Assembly (NCBI GenBank): GCA_012932865.1
Contig: SAXG01000060.1
Location: 186,001-250,000, forward strand
Source: Amylostereum areolatum
Taxonomy: Eukaryota; Basidiomycota; Agaricomycetes; Russulales; Stereaceae
Length of the DNA: 64,000 nt
Direction of reading: 5' to 3'
Position 1 is the stretch's first letter. Each line of letters opens with the position of its first letter. Both the position numbers and the translations under genes were made by a program. A model generated the notes under the pieces. The model was given only the letters and a program-made list of their open reading frames with translations, ran no database searches and was not told where the DNA came from. Below are positions 29,330-40,778 of this stretch, in pieces.

Positions 29330-32300
29330 TTATGTGCTGGCTAAAGTGAGCTACAAATTTGTGTGCATCGGGTACAAGTTCTGTGAGTTTGGTTGTTGCT
29401 AATGGAACTGGAAGTTTCTATGTGAATGGCAAGTGGGGTTATAATTTAGTTAGTCTGGTGAAATTGAGGCTCACCTTGCACCATGGCAGCAAATCTACCA
29501 TATTTTCCCGAGCAATGTGGGCAGAGTTGATCAGACTCATCACTTCAAGCCAATAGAGGAACTTGGTCTCTAGTAGCTCGGTCACTTCATCGACCCAGAA
29601 AGATGAAGGAGATGTCTCTTTGAGGTGTTGCACCCAATACAATGATGAATATGTGACACCAGATGCACCTAGCCTGGAGACAACATCCTCAGAAATAGTG
29701 TCATCATTAAGCTTATAGGATGTCTGAATATTTCCCATATTAAAGTGCAGTCCATGTTTCAGAATGCCTAGTGTAGCAGCAGCTAAGCAATCATGCATCA
29801 TAGACAAATCAATGTAAAACTCTCCACTTCGCTGATCCAGCAGAAAATCTTGAAATGATATGTGTCGAGGAATGACTGGCTCATCTGTGTTATCCACACC
29901 TTTTAGCAATGATCCCATGAAATTGAGCACCTCATTGACATTGTGTCTAGACAGTGATTTTCTTGAGTGGGCAGTGCTTCTCTCAAGAGCACCATGTTGT
30001 TCAAGACAGTTTAAGATTCCTATGGGCAGTGGAGTGAATATAGTGAATATCATAGCCATGACCTCTTTAAACGCATCTAGGCCACTTCTATCATCCTTGA
30101 ACATATCAGTCAAAATTTGCTTGTATACATCATCTAGTGTTCCTAAAAAGGACAGGCTATACTGGAACCGCTTCTTTATATTTGTTCCCACTGTATCTCT
30201 CTGAATGTATGCACAGGTGACATATGCCCACTGGAAGATACCCCCAGCCTTCTCTATCAGAGTGGCAGAGTTTCCTGGCGACAGGGTAGGAAGCATGGAA
30301 TGAATGAATGTTGATATATCACTGTCTGTATCATCCTTGGATATGCAGTCCATGTCACAGTGCTTGATAGATGCAGAGGTTTGAATGGTCTTAAGAACAT
30401 CATGTTCTGGCCGTGACGAGACCAAAATCCGGACGTTAGATGACAGTGCAGTACATTCATTCGACAAAATTCTCAGCAAAGCTTCTCGTGAGTGAGCATC
30501 TCCACTCTCATCCAGAGCATCAATTACAATCACAAGAGGTCCAGAGAACACAAGGGAGCTAAGAGCTTGTTTGAAACAGCTGAACTGGATCATGAGGTTT
30601 AATGAGGTTCATTCTGATCTGTTGTCTTTCACAGCCTCAAGAAGAGCCGCACAGAAAGCCCTATCCTTGTCCGCAAGGTCACAAGACATAGTAGAAAACA
30701 GCCTATCCAGCCCAAGCTCGCGCTGGCCACGGCGAAAACAAAATGAAGATCCAAGACGCTCGAGAGCATGAAAGCGAGAAGCTACACTGTGAATGATGGC
30801 AGACTTTCCGGCACCAGCACCGCCTGTAAGGAGACATACACGAGGGGCATCCTCTGAGTTAATCCAGTTTGATATTTCGTCGAGAATACCCGTGCGTGTG
30901 CCAGGGAAGCAGCCTTTCTCAGGATCGTAATGTGCTCCCGCCGCATATGGCATCTCACACAAGAGTGAGCGTTGACCTGGAGACTTGTTGAGTATATTAG
31001 CGAACACGGAAGGTGAGACATACTGATATCCTGAACCACGTCTCGAGTTTCCTCCACGACACCAAGAACACGCATGACCGTGATTGTGGTGCGCGTGGTC
31101 ACTCGGCCGTAGAACTCGTCCTTGAGCAATGCGAGCTTGGTTGTGTATCCCTGGACTTCCGAGCGCGCGGACGAGAATATATGTTTGAGTGTGCGATGTG
31201 CTGAGCGAGAGTGTGAATGTTTTGATGGCTACTGGTAGGCGGAACACATACCGAATCCCTTGGCCTTTGCATATTCCGCAATAAAATAAGCACACTCCGT
31301 GACCTGCTGTGCGATGCGTGCGAGAACCTTGGTCTTTCCCAGGTCTACTTGTTCCCGCTGAACATCCCAAGTGATGTCCAAGATCGTCGTTACAGACTTG
31401 AGGAGGTCGAGGACGCTGCCGTCGAGCTCACTTTGTCCTTGGATGACCTATCCTGAAACTCAGACCACGGCCGTCACGCTGCAAGACATCGCGTGACGTA
31501 CCTTCGGAATGGCGGACAAAATCGTCCACGCCATCTTCGCGTAGGGATGAACCTGGAAAAACAGTATCAGCTATCGGCAAACGCGGAAAGGGTTCGATGC
31601 GACAAACCTCAGCAATCTTGTCGACAACCTCGGTGAATATCCCGATCTTAGAGACGACATCGGACAGCATCGATGACCATGTGTCATTGGCCCGGTTCAC
31701 ATCGTCGATGCCGAACTCCGTAACCTGCCAGCGAGTGGTATCCGAGAGCGTATGCATCCCGGCCGACGACTTATTCGCATCGGCCAGAGCTGCTTGGGCT
31801 TTCTTTACTGGGTCTTCAGCTGGCGTATCGTGTACTGGTGCATCTGGTGTCGAGATGTCGTGCATCGAGGCGACCTGCATCCGACCGCCCACCGCTGCAT
31901 CGGCATTGATTTCGAATATGAGTTTGGCAAAGGAGGACGATCCGTTCAGCTGGTACAAGAGCGCGGGGGATGCTGGGGACGACGTCGGGGCGGGCGCTAG
32001 ACTAAAAAGGACGAATGAAGACGCACTGCTGCTCCGGGATTCGTGGAGGAGGGACGAAAGCGTAGCTTCGACCTGGCCGAGAGACTCGTCGCTTTTGCGA
32101 TGGCAAGCGAAGACCTCTAGCTTGACGGCGGCCGAGAGCGCAACTTGGGGACTTGCGATCGCGCGCGGCTGTTGTCAGCAGAGAAGATGAAGCACGGATA
32201 CGAATGGTACGCACAAAGACAGGTCCTTCCCCCATGCCACCGTTCCCGACGTCGCCTTCGCATCGCGAGTCCGCTCAGTCCTATCCCCCACCATGACAGC

Positions 32301-32498
32301 CACAAACAGCTTCCTCCGGCGCAACCATGTCTTCTTCATAGCCGGTAAGTTGATGACGGTGGACACTGAAAGAGCACTGTGAGCATATCGTATCGGGTAG
32401 GAAGAGAGGGGATTCAACGTGCCTTTGATGTTTGCATTGACGAGAGCGCCACCGCCCTCCGGAGGACCAGAGGGTATAATAGAATCACTGCAAGACAC
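29330..32498 (-). pseudogene. C2-NACHT NLR, truncated and interrupted
   Basis: Read on the minus strand. A C2-like N-terminus (MKKTWLRRRKLFVAVMVGD, near 32340) is followed by an exon starting VALSAAVKLEVF, then VHPYAKMAWTILSAIPK and helical exons. The NACHT core has Walker A LTGGAGAGKSAI (about 30810) and Walker B VIVIDALDES with LVSSRPE (about 30400-30560). An in-frame TGA at 30609-30611 splits the NACHT domain. The main exon ends at a donor at 29475. A short exon, 29380-29330 (LVPDAHKFVAHFSQHIT), then runs straight into the KDZ transposon's right TIR, so the C-terminal repeat domain is absent. Agaric NLRs of this type are presumed sensors of non-self. The 5' end is approximate. Confidence 0.78.
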
Positions 32499-35400
32499 GC
32501 ATCAGCACAGACCCATCGCATAGAAGCCTCGAAGAAACGCACGGAGCACCCGAAGAATCCATTGGGATGTGCTTTTGCTTTTGTTTGGGAGACGGTAGAT
32601 GGTTTGAGGTTTGCTTGAGTGATATCGAGGTCGTGGTAAGCAGCAAAGGCGAGGAGCCTCGAGACACGCGCGCAGGGCACGGGCCCTAACCACCACCTTC
32701 CTCTCTTTCTTTCCAAGGACCCGCGCTCTTCCTCATCATTCATCTCTATCAATGTCAGTCGCCATTGCGCGATGTATTTATTACAGTCCCCGCCGTCTTC
32801 TCATCTTATGGCTGTTCTCGACAAGACCGGACGAAGTAGACTGTGCGTGGGGCGAATGGAGGGAGTTGGTCGATGGCCGTTCTATTGGTACGTTTCATTC
32901 TACGCTATACTCTCTATCACCTTACCCGTCCCAGGCGACGTCGAATCTTGACAATGCATGTTCAGGTGTCGGTTACTATCAGCGCGCAACCCTTCCCTGC
33001 ATTCCAATCCTCGCGCGTCTCAAGCCCAATATTTTCTCCAAGTCCATCCCACTCTGCCTTCTCTACCGTGGATCTCCCAGCCAGCACGGAGCGCGGAATC
33101 GCGACCCCTTCTTCGCAAGCTACCACTCACCTTCGATCACGGCTGGAGGCCCCTTGGCTGTGGGCATAATAGCGCTCAAGTTCAACGTTCAATACGCGCG
33201 CTCTTGGATCGCCAGTGTGTTGGTATGCTTCTCACTCACGCATTCCTACTGATGCCTTTATTCATCGTTCGTTCTTGATACATCTCAACGACGCCAAACC
33301 CGCGCGTGGAGAATGTGGAGCCAACGACGCGGCGTGCGACCTCGGTTTCGTTCGTTTCTTCCGTTCTACTTACGTGCCCCCGTTAGATTCTGCGGCAGGA
33401 GATATGGCTCGGGCGAGGAGGGTGTACGGCGCGAACCCAGAGGTGCGCATATATGCATTTTTGCCCTTCCCAATACTCACGCAATCTAATAGGATGACGC
33501 TGCATCTCACGCGGCGCGGGACGGCGGGATAGCACGCATCAAGAGGAGTCCGTCCGCCTCAGAATGCCGCTGAATGCTCTTGGAGCTCCGAGCGCTGACC
33601 GAGGTGTGTTTTCTGGGTGTTTTCGTTTCGGTCGGGCGCTCGCTGACGCGGCATCGCTCATCCACGTAGCCATGACCTTACGACTCTTCGCGCCGTCTCT
33701 CCTTCTAAAACTCAAGCTGGCGTCCTGTTTCTGATTTCCTGGGAGTTTTCCGTCCCTAATCGATGACACCGGCGGGTCGGATGATCCATTCTCGTTGACG
33801 AGTCGGTGCATCTGCGAGAGTTGGGTTACTTGGGAACATGGCGGTTGCGGGTACGTTCTGTTCCCCATCTCGCGTTTGCATAGACTCACATTCTCTGCAG
33901 ATCAATGACGATCTTCCGGCTCTAATCCAGACCCTGCCGTCGGGCAACGTCTGCCGCATGGTTGAGACCAAGGCAGGGAACTCAAGGCAAAGTTGACGAT
34001 CGCGGCTATGGAACTGAATCCTCCAGGTGTGCTTTCCCCATTTTCTAGTTACGCTACTCCCTGACGGCGGGGACGTTCGCGCAGACTCCTCCCCTTTCCT
34101 CATCTCCTCCCTCCGAAGCCATCGCAATGTCTCTTTGACATAGGGTTGACCACAATCAGTAGGCGTGGACCTTGGAAGGGGCGACCAGCGATCGAGGCGA
34201 GGTAAGGGATGCTCTTCTACTATCTTTCTCCGGCGTCCTGACGTCTGAAATCCAGTCCTCCTTCGCAAGCCTGAAGGCTCGTGGACTCACACCCGGATCG
34301 ATAACCTGACGCTCCGCAGTGGGTGCGTGGAGGGTTCGACCCCCGGAGTGATTTCTATCCGATCGTCGCGTATATATACGAGCGCAAAGGTGCGTCGTTC
34401 TTCGTGCTCGTCCTTTGTACCCGCCGAGCTTACAAATACCTTCTTGGGAGCACATGAACCTGCCAACTTGGACGAAAGAGGAGGCACGACGGTCGTTAGC
34501 CCGCTCATCAACGGCGCGCGCTGTACCCCGCCATCTTCGGCGTAGACACCATCCGTTTCGGTGAGCGTTGGGCTGGTCGTGAACGTGCCTCTCACCGGAG
34601 TTCGTTTGACGAACGCATACAGGCAACACGTCTTGAGGAACCTCGAGCGGTGAGCGCTGAGCAGGCTAGCCGCGGCAGTATATTCAACTCGTGGCTAGGA
34701 ACAATGAATCTACAGTAACCACGGCCCACGCACAACCAGCCCACACTCCGTGCACGTACCCCAGCACCCGCACAACCAGCAACCAATGCGAGAACATCTG
34801 CCTCCCGCTCGCGCTAGATCGAAGCCGAGTATGGCGGACACGGTGATCTGGAGGGGAAGGATGGTACCGATGATCTTGCGGTGGGCTGTCGTGCAGCTGG
34901 AGCGGTGAAGAGTTGTATGGAGGGAGAAAAGGGAGGGAAGTGAGCGGAGTGAGTGGAGGAATGGGAGACGACAGCGAAGGCGGTGTACGCACCCATCGAC
35001 GACATCGTCGGGACTGGCCTAGTATAGTCCGAGCGTGAGTGGACGTGCGATGCGAAAGGGTTGAAACAGAACGCACCAGTATCACTAACGAAGGAAGGTG
35101 TGCACGTGCAAGAGGACACGGCCAGTCCTTGAGCTCTTGGGACCGCGGCGTTGATATCGGGGTTCGCTGGGCTTGGAAGAACCCTCGCAAACGTCATGGC
35201 CGGCCAAACACTGCGCCAGCTCGCCTTCGTCGGAGACTTTCCTTCTCTTTCCACGTCCACTACATCCAACATATTCAATCTGACCGCTCTCGCCGTATCC
35301 TCACCCTTGCTTGGCCCTCATCCCCCCGATGTCTACCCATACTTTCTCAGACCCACGCTCACCCATCTCCTGTCGCCGCCCTTACTCCGACGTTCAATCT

Positions 35401-35844
35401 CGCCTCGACAACACTCCGATGTTCGGTGGAACGCGCGGGCCTGATGTTCGTCGCGAACGTCGGAAATGGACGCCTGAGATCGTGGCAGGACTGTAGGTTC
35501 GGGGTGTTGGCTGATTATTCACTATAAGGGTTGCGAGGGGCTGCGGGGGGACTAGAGGGATCATAGGGATGTATCGACTCCATACGGACGGAAAGCCTTC
35601 GGGTTAGAGTTGCATGTTGCATGTAATGTTTCGCGATATTTCATTTCTATGTTTCACGCCGTACTCTAGGTACCATTGTAGAAGCAGGATGTCAGAAGAT
35701 TTGAATCAAGGCGTTCGAACGACGAAGGTGGGGGATGCATACGAGGCCTGCCCGGCAAACGCCGTTCATGGCATCATCCCACTTTGCTTTCAGCCTCTTT
35801 CCGCAACCTACGTTATTCGTCCAAGTTCTCCTCCAAGGACCTCC
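32499..35844. other. No confident gene; possible small spliced gene 32809-33169
   Basis: Many short ORFs in both strands, none with a recognisable domain. One weak model on the plus strand starts MAVLDKTGRSR at 32809, splices near 32887/32935 and ends at 33169. A second ORF remnant (SAAGDMARARRVYGANPE, near 33391) splices over a GTGCGC...TAATAG intron to a stop near 33573. GGTTCGA at about 34333 resembles a tRNA T-loop but does not fold. 33.6-35.8 kb holds nothing I can support. Confidence 0.25.
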
Positions 35845-36115
35845 ATGAAACACCAGAACATGATATCAGTGAGTTGTTTGTTGTCGCACAATGGGCTGTA
35901 ATCTGATTCACTGTCTCGTCGCCGCCAGCTACCAGTCGAGCTCCAGATCAAGATCTTCCAGCACGCCACTCACGTCCCCAACCTCCTCGACGTCCTGCCC
36001 AACCCAAGCGACCCATTTCTCCCGAAATGCCCTTCCCAAAGCCTCCACATTTTTATCCGAGCCCTCTTTCGATCTTTGCCAACCCGCCGCGCGCTCCCGC
36101 TCGTCTGTCGCGCCT
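35845..36115 (+). pseudogene. 5' end of an F-box-like gene, cut by an LTR
   Basis: Exon 1 35845-35868 (MKHQNMIS), intron 35869-35928 (GTGAGT...GCCAG), exon 2 from 35929 reading LPVELQIKIFQHATHVPNLL, which resembles the start of fungal F-box domains. The frame runs about 62 codons and then meets the LTR at 36116. The rest of the gene is not found on the other side. F-box proteins select substrates for SCF ubiquitin ligases. Confidence 0.5.
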
Positions 36116-36571
36116 TGTCATGAACGGTCTATAATTTTCTTTTACNNNNNNNNGGTTATACGCTTTAGGACTTATTGACTTATCACCGGTCCGGCTCCAC
36201 TCCGGCCCGGACCCGGTTCATCTATATCCTGCCCAGACCCACGTGACTCATCCTGGCCCAGGTCGGACTCCTTTCTCTTGACTCATGCTGTACATACTGA
36301 CTCATGCTGTGCTCTTTTACATATGACTGCTTACTTATACTAGGTCTGCTTACTGGTTGCCGTGTATCGGTTGCTTACCTAAGTCTCTCTCCTCTCGTGT
36401 ATATAAGGCTCGCTCTCGCTGTACATATTCCTTATCTCGAGCTAGTCAATTCTACCAACTTTGCTTGCTTTCCCTCGTCTGTCACCGTGTCTGATCGGCT
36501 CCCCTCTGTCGTCCTCATCTTCTAGTCAGCTGTGTCGTAACTTGGTGCTGTCGCACTAGTCGTTTCTGACA
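36116..36571 (+). repeat. LTR copy, same family as 51356-51813
   Basis: TGTCATGAACGG ... TTTCTGACA, closely matching the LTR at 51356 along its whole length, including the TATATAAGG box. Eight N (36146-36153) stand where the other copy has TTTACATC. The flanks (CGCCT and ACCAC) do not form a target duplication, so it is either a recombined solo LTR or the remains of an element whose other parts are lost. Confidence 0.85.
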
Positions 36572-37746
36572 ACCACCCCGCAACCCCGCAGAGAAAATGT
36601 CCAGTGGATACAAGGCGTGGGAGTTCCTTCTCCTTGTCTTTGGTCTCTTTCCTGCCCTGCTCGAAGAGATTTTGCCCATGATTTTTGGAAGAACTTCTGT
36701 CTGCTCGTCTTCGGAATCCGTCTACTCCACCAGCGCAAAATCACCAAGGTCGAGCTCCTTGCGGCTCACAAGGCCTTAGTCACGTTCTCCGAGGATTTCG
36801 AGGTTTTGTACTACCAGCGGTGAGCGGATCGCCTCATTTCTGTTGGCCGAGTGTACATCAAACCCCGCATCTGGCTCCCAAATCAACGTGTTGTGGCCCA
36901 CTTGGTCTTTCATCGCAGTGGCCCATAGAGCGCACCATCGGAAACCTTGGGCAGGAAGTCAAGCAACTGTGAACCCGTACGTGAACCTCTCCCAATGTGG
37001 TCTTCTACGAGGGCAGGTGAATGCTCTAAAGGGTATGATGCCTGGGATTGAACCCGAGCCCTCGACAATTCCGCGAGGGGCCATCGAACTGGATAATGAG
37101 TACATCCTCCTGTGCGCGAAGAATACGTGTGCGCAAGATGTCCGTCCCTGCGAGGCTGAGTGCATCCGGCAGTATGTCCGTGCGGAGGGCGGAGAGTGCG
37201 AGGATACATACATGCCGCAAGTCACTCGGTGGGCATGCCTACATCTTCCAAATGGACAGACGGCACGATTAGCATGGAAGGAAAAGATCAAATCACTCTC
37301 GCGAGTTCGCATGGCTCGCAACATCAAGGTGACCGAGCTGCTTTTAGTATAGAGAGACAAACTCCCACTCACATACCTCTAGATCCAAAGCGCGGCACAT
37401 GGGAAATTACCGAGGTGCAATTCCTTCCGTTTATGCCTCCATGAGGACGACACTGTCCGCTCGCTCACGTTAGTATCCGTTTATGATCCGCCCAACGCAG
37501 CACGTCTCGCAGTGTCGCATGGAGTAGTCTGGTCTAGTGTATATCATGGCGATGCTTCACTCCGTGTCGTGGACGTGAAGTCCATCCGAACGGTCGTTGA
37601 AATGATCCCGTACAACATTCTACAACAGCGGCTGCCCTCGAGCAAGCGAGGGGATCCCTGCCTGACCACGAGTATTTCTTGATGGAGAAACCGGTTTGGA
37701 TATCATATTCATGGTGTTCGGGGAAGACATCGTCGACGAAGAGTAA
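36572..37746 (+). pseudogene. Plavaka (CACTA/CMC-type) transposase, C-terminal remnant
   Basis: Shifted pieces in different frames reconstruct the usual C-terminal order of fungal Plavaka/Tnp2-like transposases: SGYKAWEFLLLVFGLFPALL, FWKNFCLLVFGIRLLHQRKI, EVLYYQR, SQWPIERTIGNLGQEVKQ, NLSQCGLLRGQVNALKGMMP, then VSVYDPPNAARLAV, VVDVKSIRTVVEMIP and MEKPGLDIIFMVFGED ending at 37746. At least three frameshifts are needed (near 36680, 36830 and 36970), so it is dead. No TIR was found. The catalytic N-terminal half is missing. Confidence 0.68.
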
Positions 37747-39062
37747 AGTGCATGTAATTTACAAAATGTGTGTGGCAAACACTCTACATCTAGTCCATGG
37801 CACTGAATTCCGCATCAAATGCTCAGGCATCCTGTGTGTTCGGACGAGGGTGGGCGTCGAATGGAGTGACGAGCAGAGATTGCTGAGGATGGGAGGCGCA
37901 CAAACACTGGCTCAGGCGCATACTCGCAGAGCTCCGGAACACATTGTACCACGGTGAGCTCCTCAATCGTCAACAGCGCATGGAGGTGGCTGGTCTCCCC
38001 CACGTCCAGGATGTTGCCAAGGGAGAGGTCGGTGTGCTGCGCACAAAGGAGGGGGGAGGACAGGTGAAGGGCGGGGACAGTGAGGCGGGGGACGTGAAGG
38101 AGGAGAAAGGCGTCCTTGAAGACCCCGTGGTTCCGCATAGGAGACAACTTGTATGAAGATTTTGGACGCGGTGGAATAGGGGTCGCGGGACGAGGTGCTG
38201 AGGGCGTATTCTACGCTTCGAGCCTTGGGTCGGCGTAGACACATGACTCCGATAGTCTACATCCCCCGAGAGCATTGGCACAGGAGGTATCGAGGGGATG
38301 GCGACTGGAAGAGCGATACAACCGGCTATATTTTGGAGCAAACGCACATGTATTAGTATCAGGCTCGATATCCAAACATAGGGGACGTACCGTTGCCCAA
38401 CAGAATACTTTGCACCACGTTCTAGTTTGCAATTGACGAGGGAACACGCATAGCATTGGCTGGGACGAGCTTGGTACCCTGTGAGACACTGTCTGCGTGT
38501 GGCAAAGGGACTTGGAGGAGGACACCGAGCAAGTGCGAGAGATTGTTGTACATCGATCAGCCTCACTGCTCGGCACCCTCCCCACCGTTCGTGCACCCAT
38601 ATGCTGCTGCACTGACGTCTAGGAAGGCATCAGCAGCTGGTTGGCGACTGCTTAAGTGCTGGGAGATGTTGGGGAGATAGAGAGAGACACAAACAGCGAC
38701 TCGACACCACACGCGAGCCAGGGCATGCACGTGATCATACACGGACAATCTGAGACAAGACGCGATTGAACGTGTCACCGCAGGTCTGCAAGGCCTCACA
38801 AATCCTGCGCATGGAATACAAATCAGGATCAGCTTCATACCCACCAAAAGGCCAACTGAAGAAGAAAGCTCGCCAGGTGTATGTACGCATATGGACATGA
38901 GGCACCGGCATACGAGTGGCTAGGGACGCCGGTGCTGGCATCTATGCATGCACAGACCACGGCTTTGTGTTGATCCTTCTTTTTTTCTTCCACACGTCCT
39001 CTCTTCGTCAAGTGCGAGCGAGCTCACAGTCCTGTCCATTTACGGTGAGTACACGAGATATC

Positions 39063-39414
39063 CTACTGCAAGGTCTCCCAAATACTGAGGAACTCCTTTC
39101 GTTCCAGATTAGCATCCTCGCACCCATCCAAGATATCCAGAACTTCCTGTGTGTCCATTGCATCTTCAACGTCTTCGCAACCAAGTGCAACACATAGCCG
39201 GTGAAGCGCACTGTTCTGAGCCCGGATAGAGAGCCCTTCTAGTCCAAACTGCCACTGTGCTGCTATGAGTCTGCAAAACGTATCCTGAAGGTGTGTGTGC
39301 GCATCCTGGAGAGTTATCAGTTCGTCTTGCGAATACTGACATTCCCCACACATGATTAGACACTCGGAGCATGCTATCGCCTCAGAGAACAATTGCACGG
39401 CGCGTGCAGTGCCT
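39063..39414 (-). CDS. Possible exon with Cys motifs, unknown protein
   Basis: Open frame of about 115 codons on the minus strand with CSECLIMCGEC and helical, leucine-rich sequence (LQDAHTHLQDTFCRLIAAQ). No start codon is evident; an AG acceptor may lie near 39415. It ends at a TAG. No homology recognised. The surrounding 37747-39805 contains other short ORFs (for example RRICEALQTCGDTFNRVL near 38770-38830, minus) that could be exons of the same lost gene. Confidence 0.25.
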
Positions 39415-39550
39415 ATGGCATGGCCTACGACACCAGATGAAGAGCCATCTTTGTAAGTCCCACCACCACTGTACGACAGAGCTCTTCACGAGTATATCCG
39501 CGGATATACCCGTATTCGTGGGACAGGTACCCGTGACATCCCAGACCACT

Positions 39551-39623
39551 ACCCGCATCCGCACGGGTTTTAGGCATGCGGATACTCGTATCCGCGGATG
39601 TTGAAACCCGTGCGGATACGGGT
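39551..39623. repeat. Nested palindrome of CCGCGGATA/ACCCGT words
   Basis: Arms 39551-39570 and 39604-39623 are complementary at 19 of 20 positions with a 33-base loop. The loop itself contains the perfect inverted pair GCGGATAC-TC-GTATCCGC. Related words (ATCCGCGGATATACCCGT) continue upstream to about 39490. Probably a short palindromic repeat or the end of a small TIR element. Confidence 0.6.
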
Positions 39624-39805
39624 ATCGTGAGTACTCGTCCGCGCTCACCGAGCTCAGGTACAAACAATCTTACTTACCATTTATGGTAATCCTCAAGCTA
39701 CCCTCTTTTTTTCTTTTGCTTTTACTCAGGCTCACATAATATATAGTTCAACATAGAAATAGATTCAAGTAGGTAATATATCGTAGATACTACACGCACA
39801 ATCAC

Positions 39806-40169
39806 TGTCATAGATTGCCTCAATCCTTTCCCTTTTCGTTGCATTGCGTTCAGTCACATGATTACATTTCCCATCACATGACGTCGTCAGCCTGACTCCT
39901 CTTATCTTTCCATCTATGGACATCATCGCTCCGGACCACATCCTCCCCCTTCCTTTTCCTTATTGCTCTCTCCCGCTCGCATCATTCTCACATCATCAAT
40001 CCTGTACATATATAAGGCTCTCCTCTGCGTCCCTTTTCCTTAGATTGTCCTCTTCATTCCCCACGTACTGCTTCGGCCCTACGCCTGGACTTGGACCCTC
40101 TCTATCCTCCTTTCTCTCTCTCTTTGGGTGACTTGGGTGATCTGCCAGTCGTTGGACCGATCCCTAACA
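39806..40169 (+). repeat. 5' LTR of element C (364 bp)
   Basis: TGTCATAGAT ... CCCTAACA. Very similar to 46826-47197 apart from small changes. TATATAAG box at 40009-40016. Homology to the 3' LTR ends exactly at CTAACA. Confidence 0.88.
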
Positions 40170-40778
40170 CTAGGACGATCTCCCCCACACCCACTTCACC
40201 ACATCCCTTGCCATCTTTACGACATTAAATCCCCCATCCTGGAACCACTCGATCAACCGATCTTCATCGCATTCAACCTCCAAACCTTCAACTCCAACCG
40301 TGACGCTCCCTTCCCTTGGCCTCGAGAAGACACCGTCACTGTCGATCGCCTACGCGCCCTTGAGCTCCTCTGCAAAGAGCACACCTGGAAAGTCCACGGA
40401 GTCAACTGCCGCATTTACGAGTGGCGCTGGAACCACGGTCACGGTAGGCAGACAATCCTCTGCCTCTACGCTCGCGTTATTGTGCACTTCCATATAGATC
40501 AGAACCGCTTTGAGTTTTCCATCCATTCCCCCACCTGGCACACCTGTTCCAACACCCATCTGCCACCATCACTCGTCCGTCAAAGCTTCCCCACCGTCTA
40601 TAACTTTGCCCTCCCTACGCCCGAATCTACTCCGCCACCACCACTCCGTCGAACGATCACCAGCCACAAGGAGCTGCAACAGCGTCGTCATCAGCACAAG
40701 ATCCGCCAGGCTCTCAAGGCCTCCTACCTCACCGCTCGCCTCTTAGGCCGTTGCCCCATCGCGGTGGACTTTTTCTAG
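40170..40778 (+). pseudogene. ORF0 of element C, no ATG
   Basis: The frame is open from the LTR to TAG at 40776-40778 and contains no methionine codon. It aligns along its length with ORF0 of element D: DTVTV/DAVTV, a Trp-rich EWRW motif, PTWHT/PTYHT, PESTPPP, and a C-terminal HKIRQALKASYLTARLLGR ending DFF before TAG. There is no known domain. Conservation between diverged elements implies it was translated despite having no AUG, through a non-AUG start or splicing. Confidence 0.55.

Noticed and set aside
34310..34350. tRNA-like GGTTCGA T-loop motif
   Set aside because: The T-stem does not pair and no D or anticodon arm can be placed upstream.
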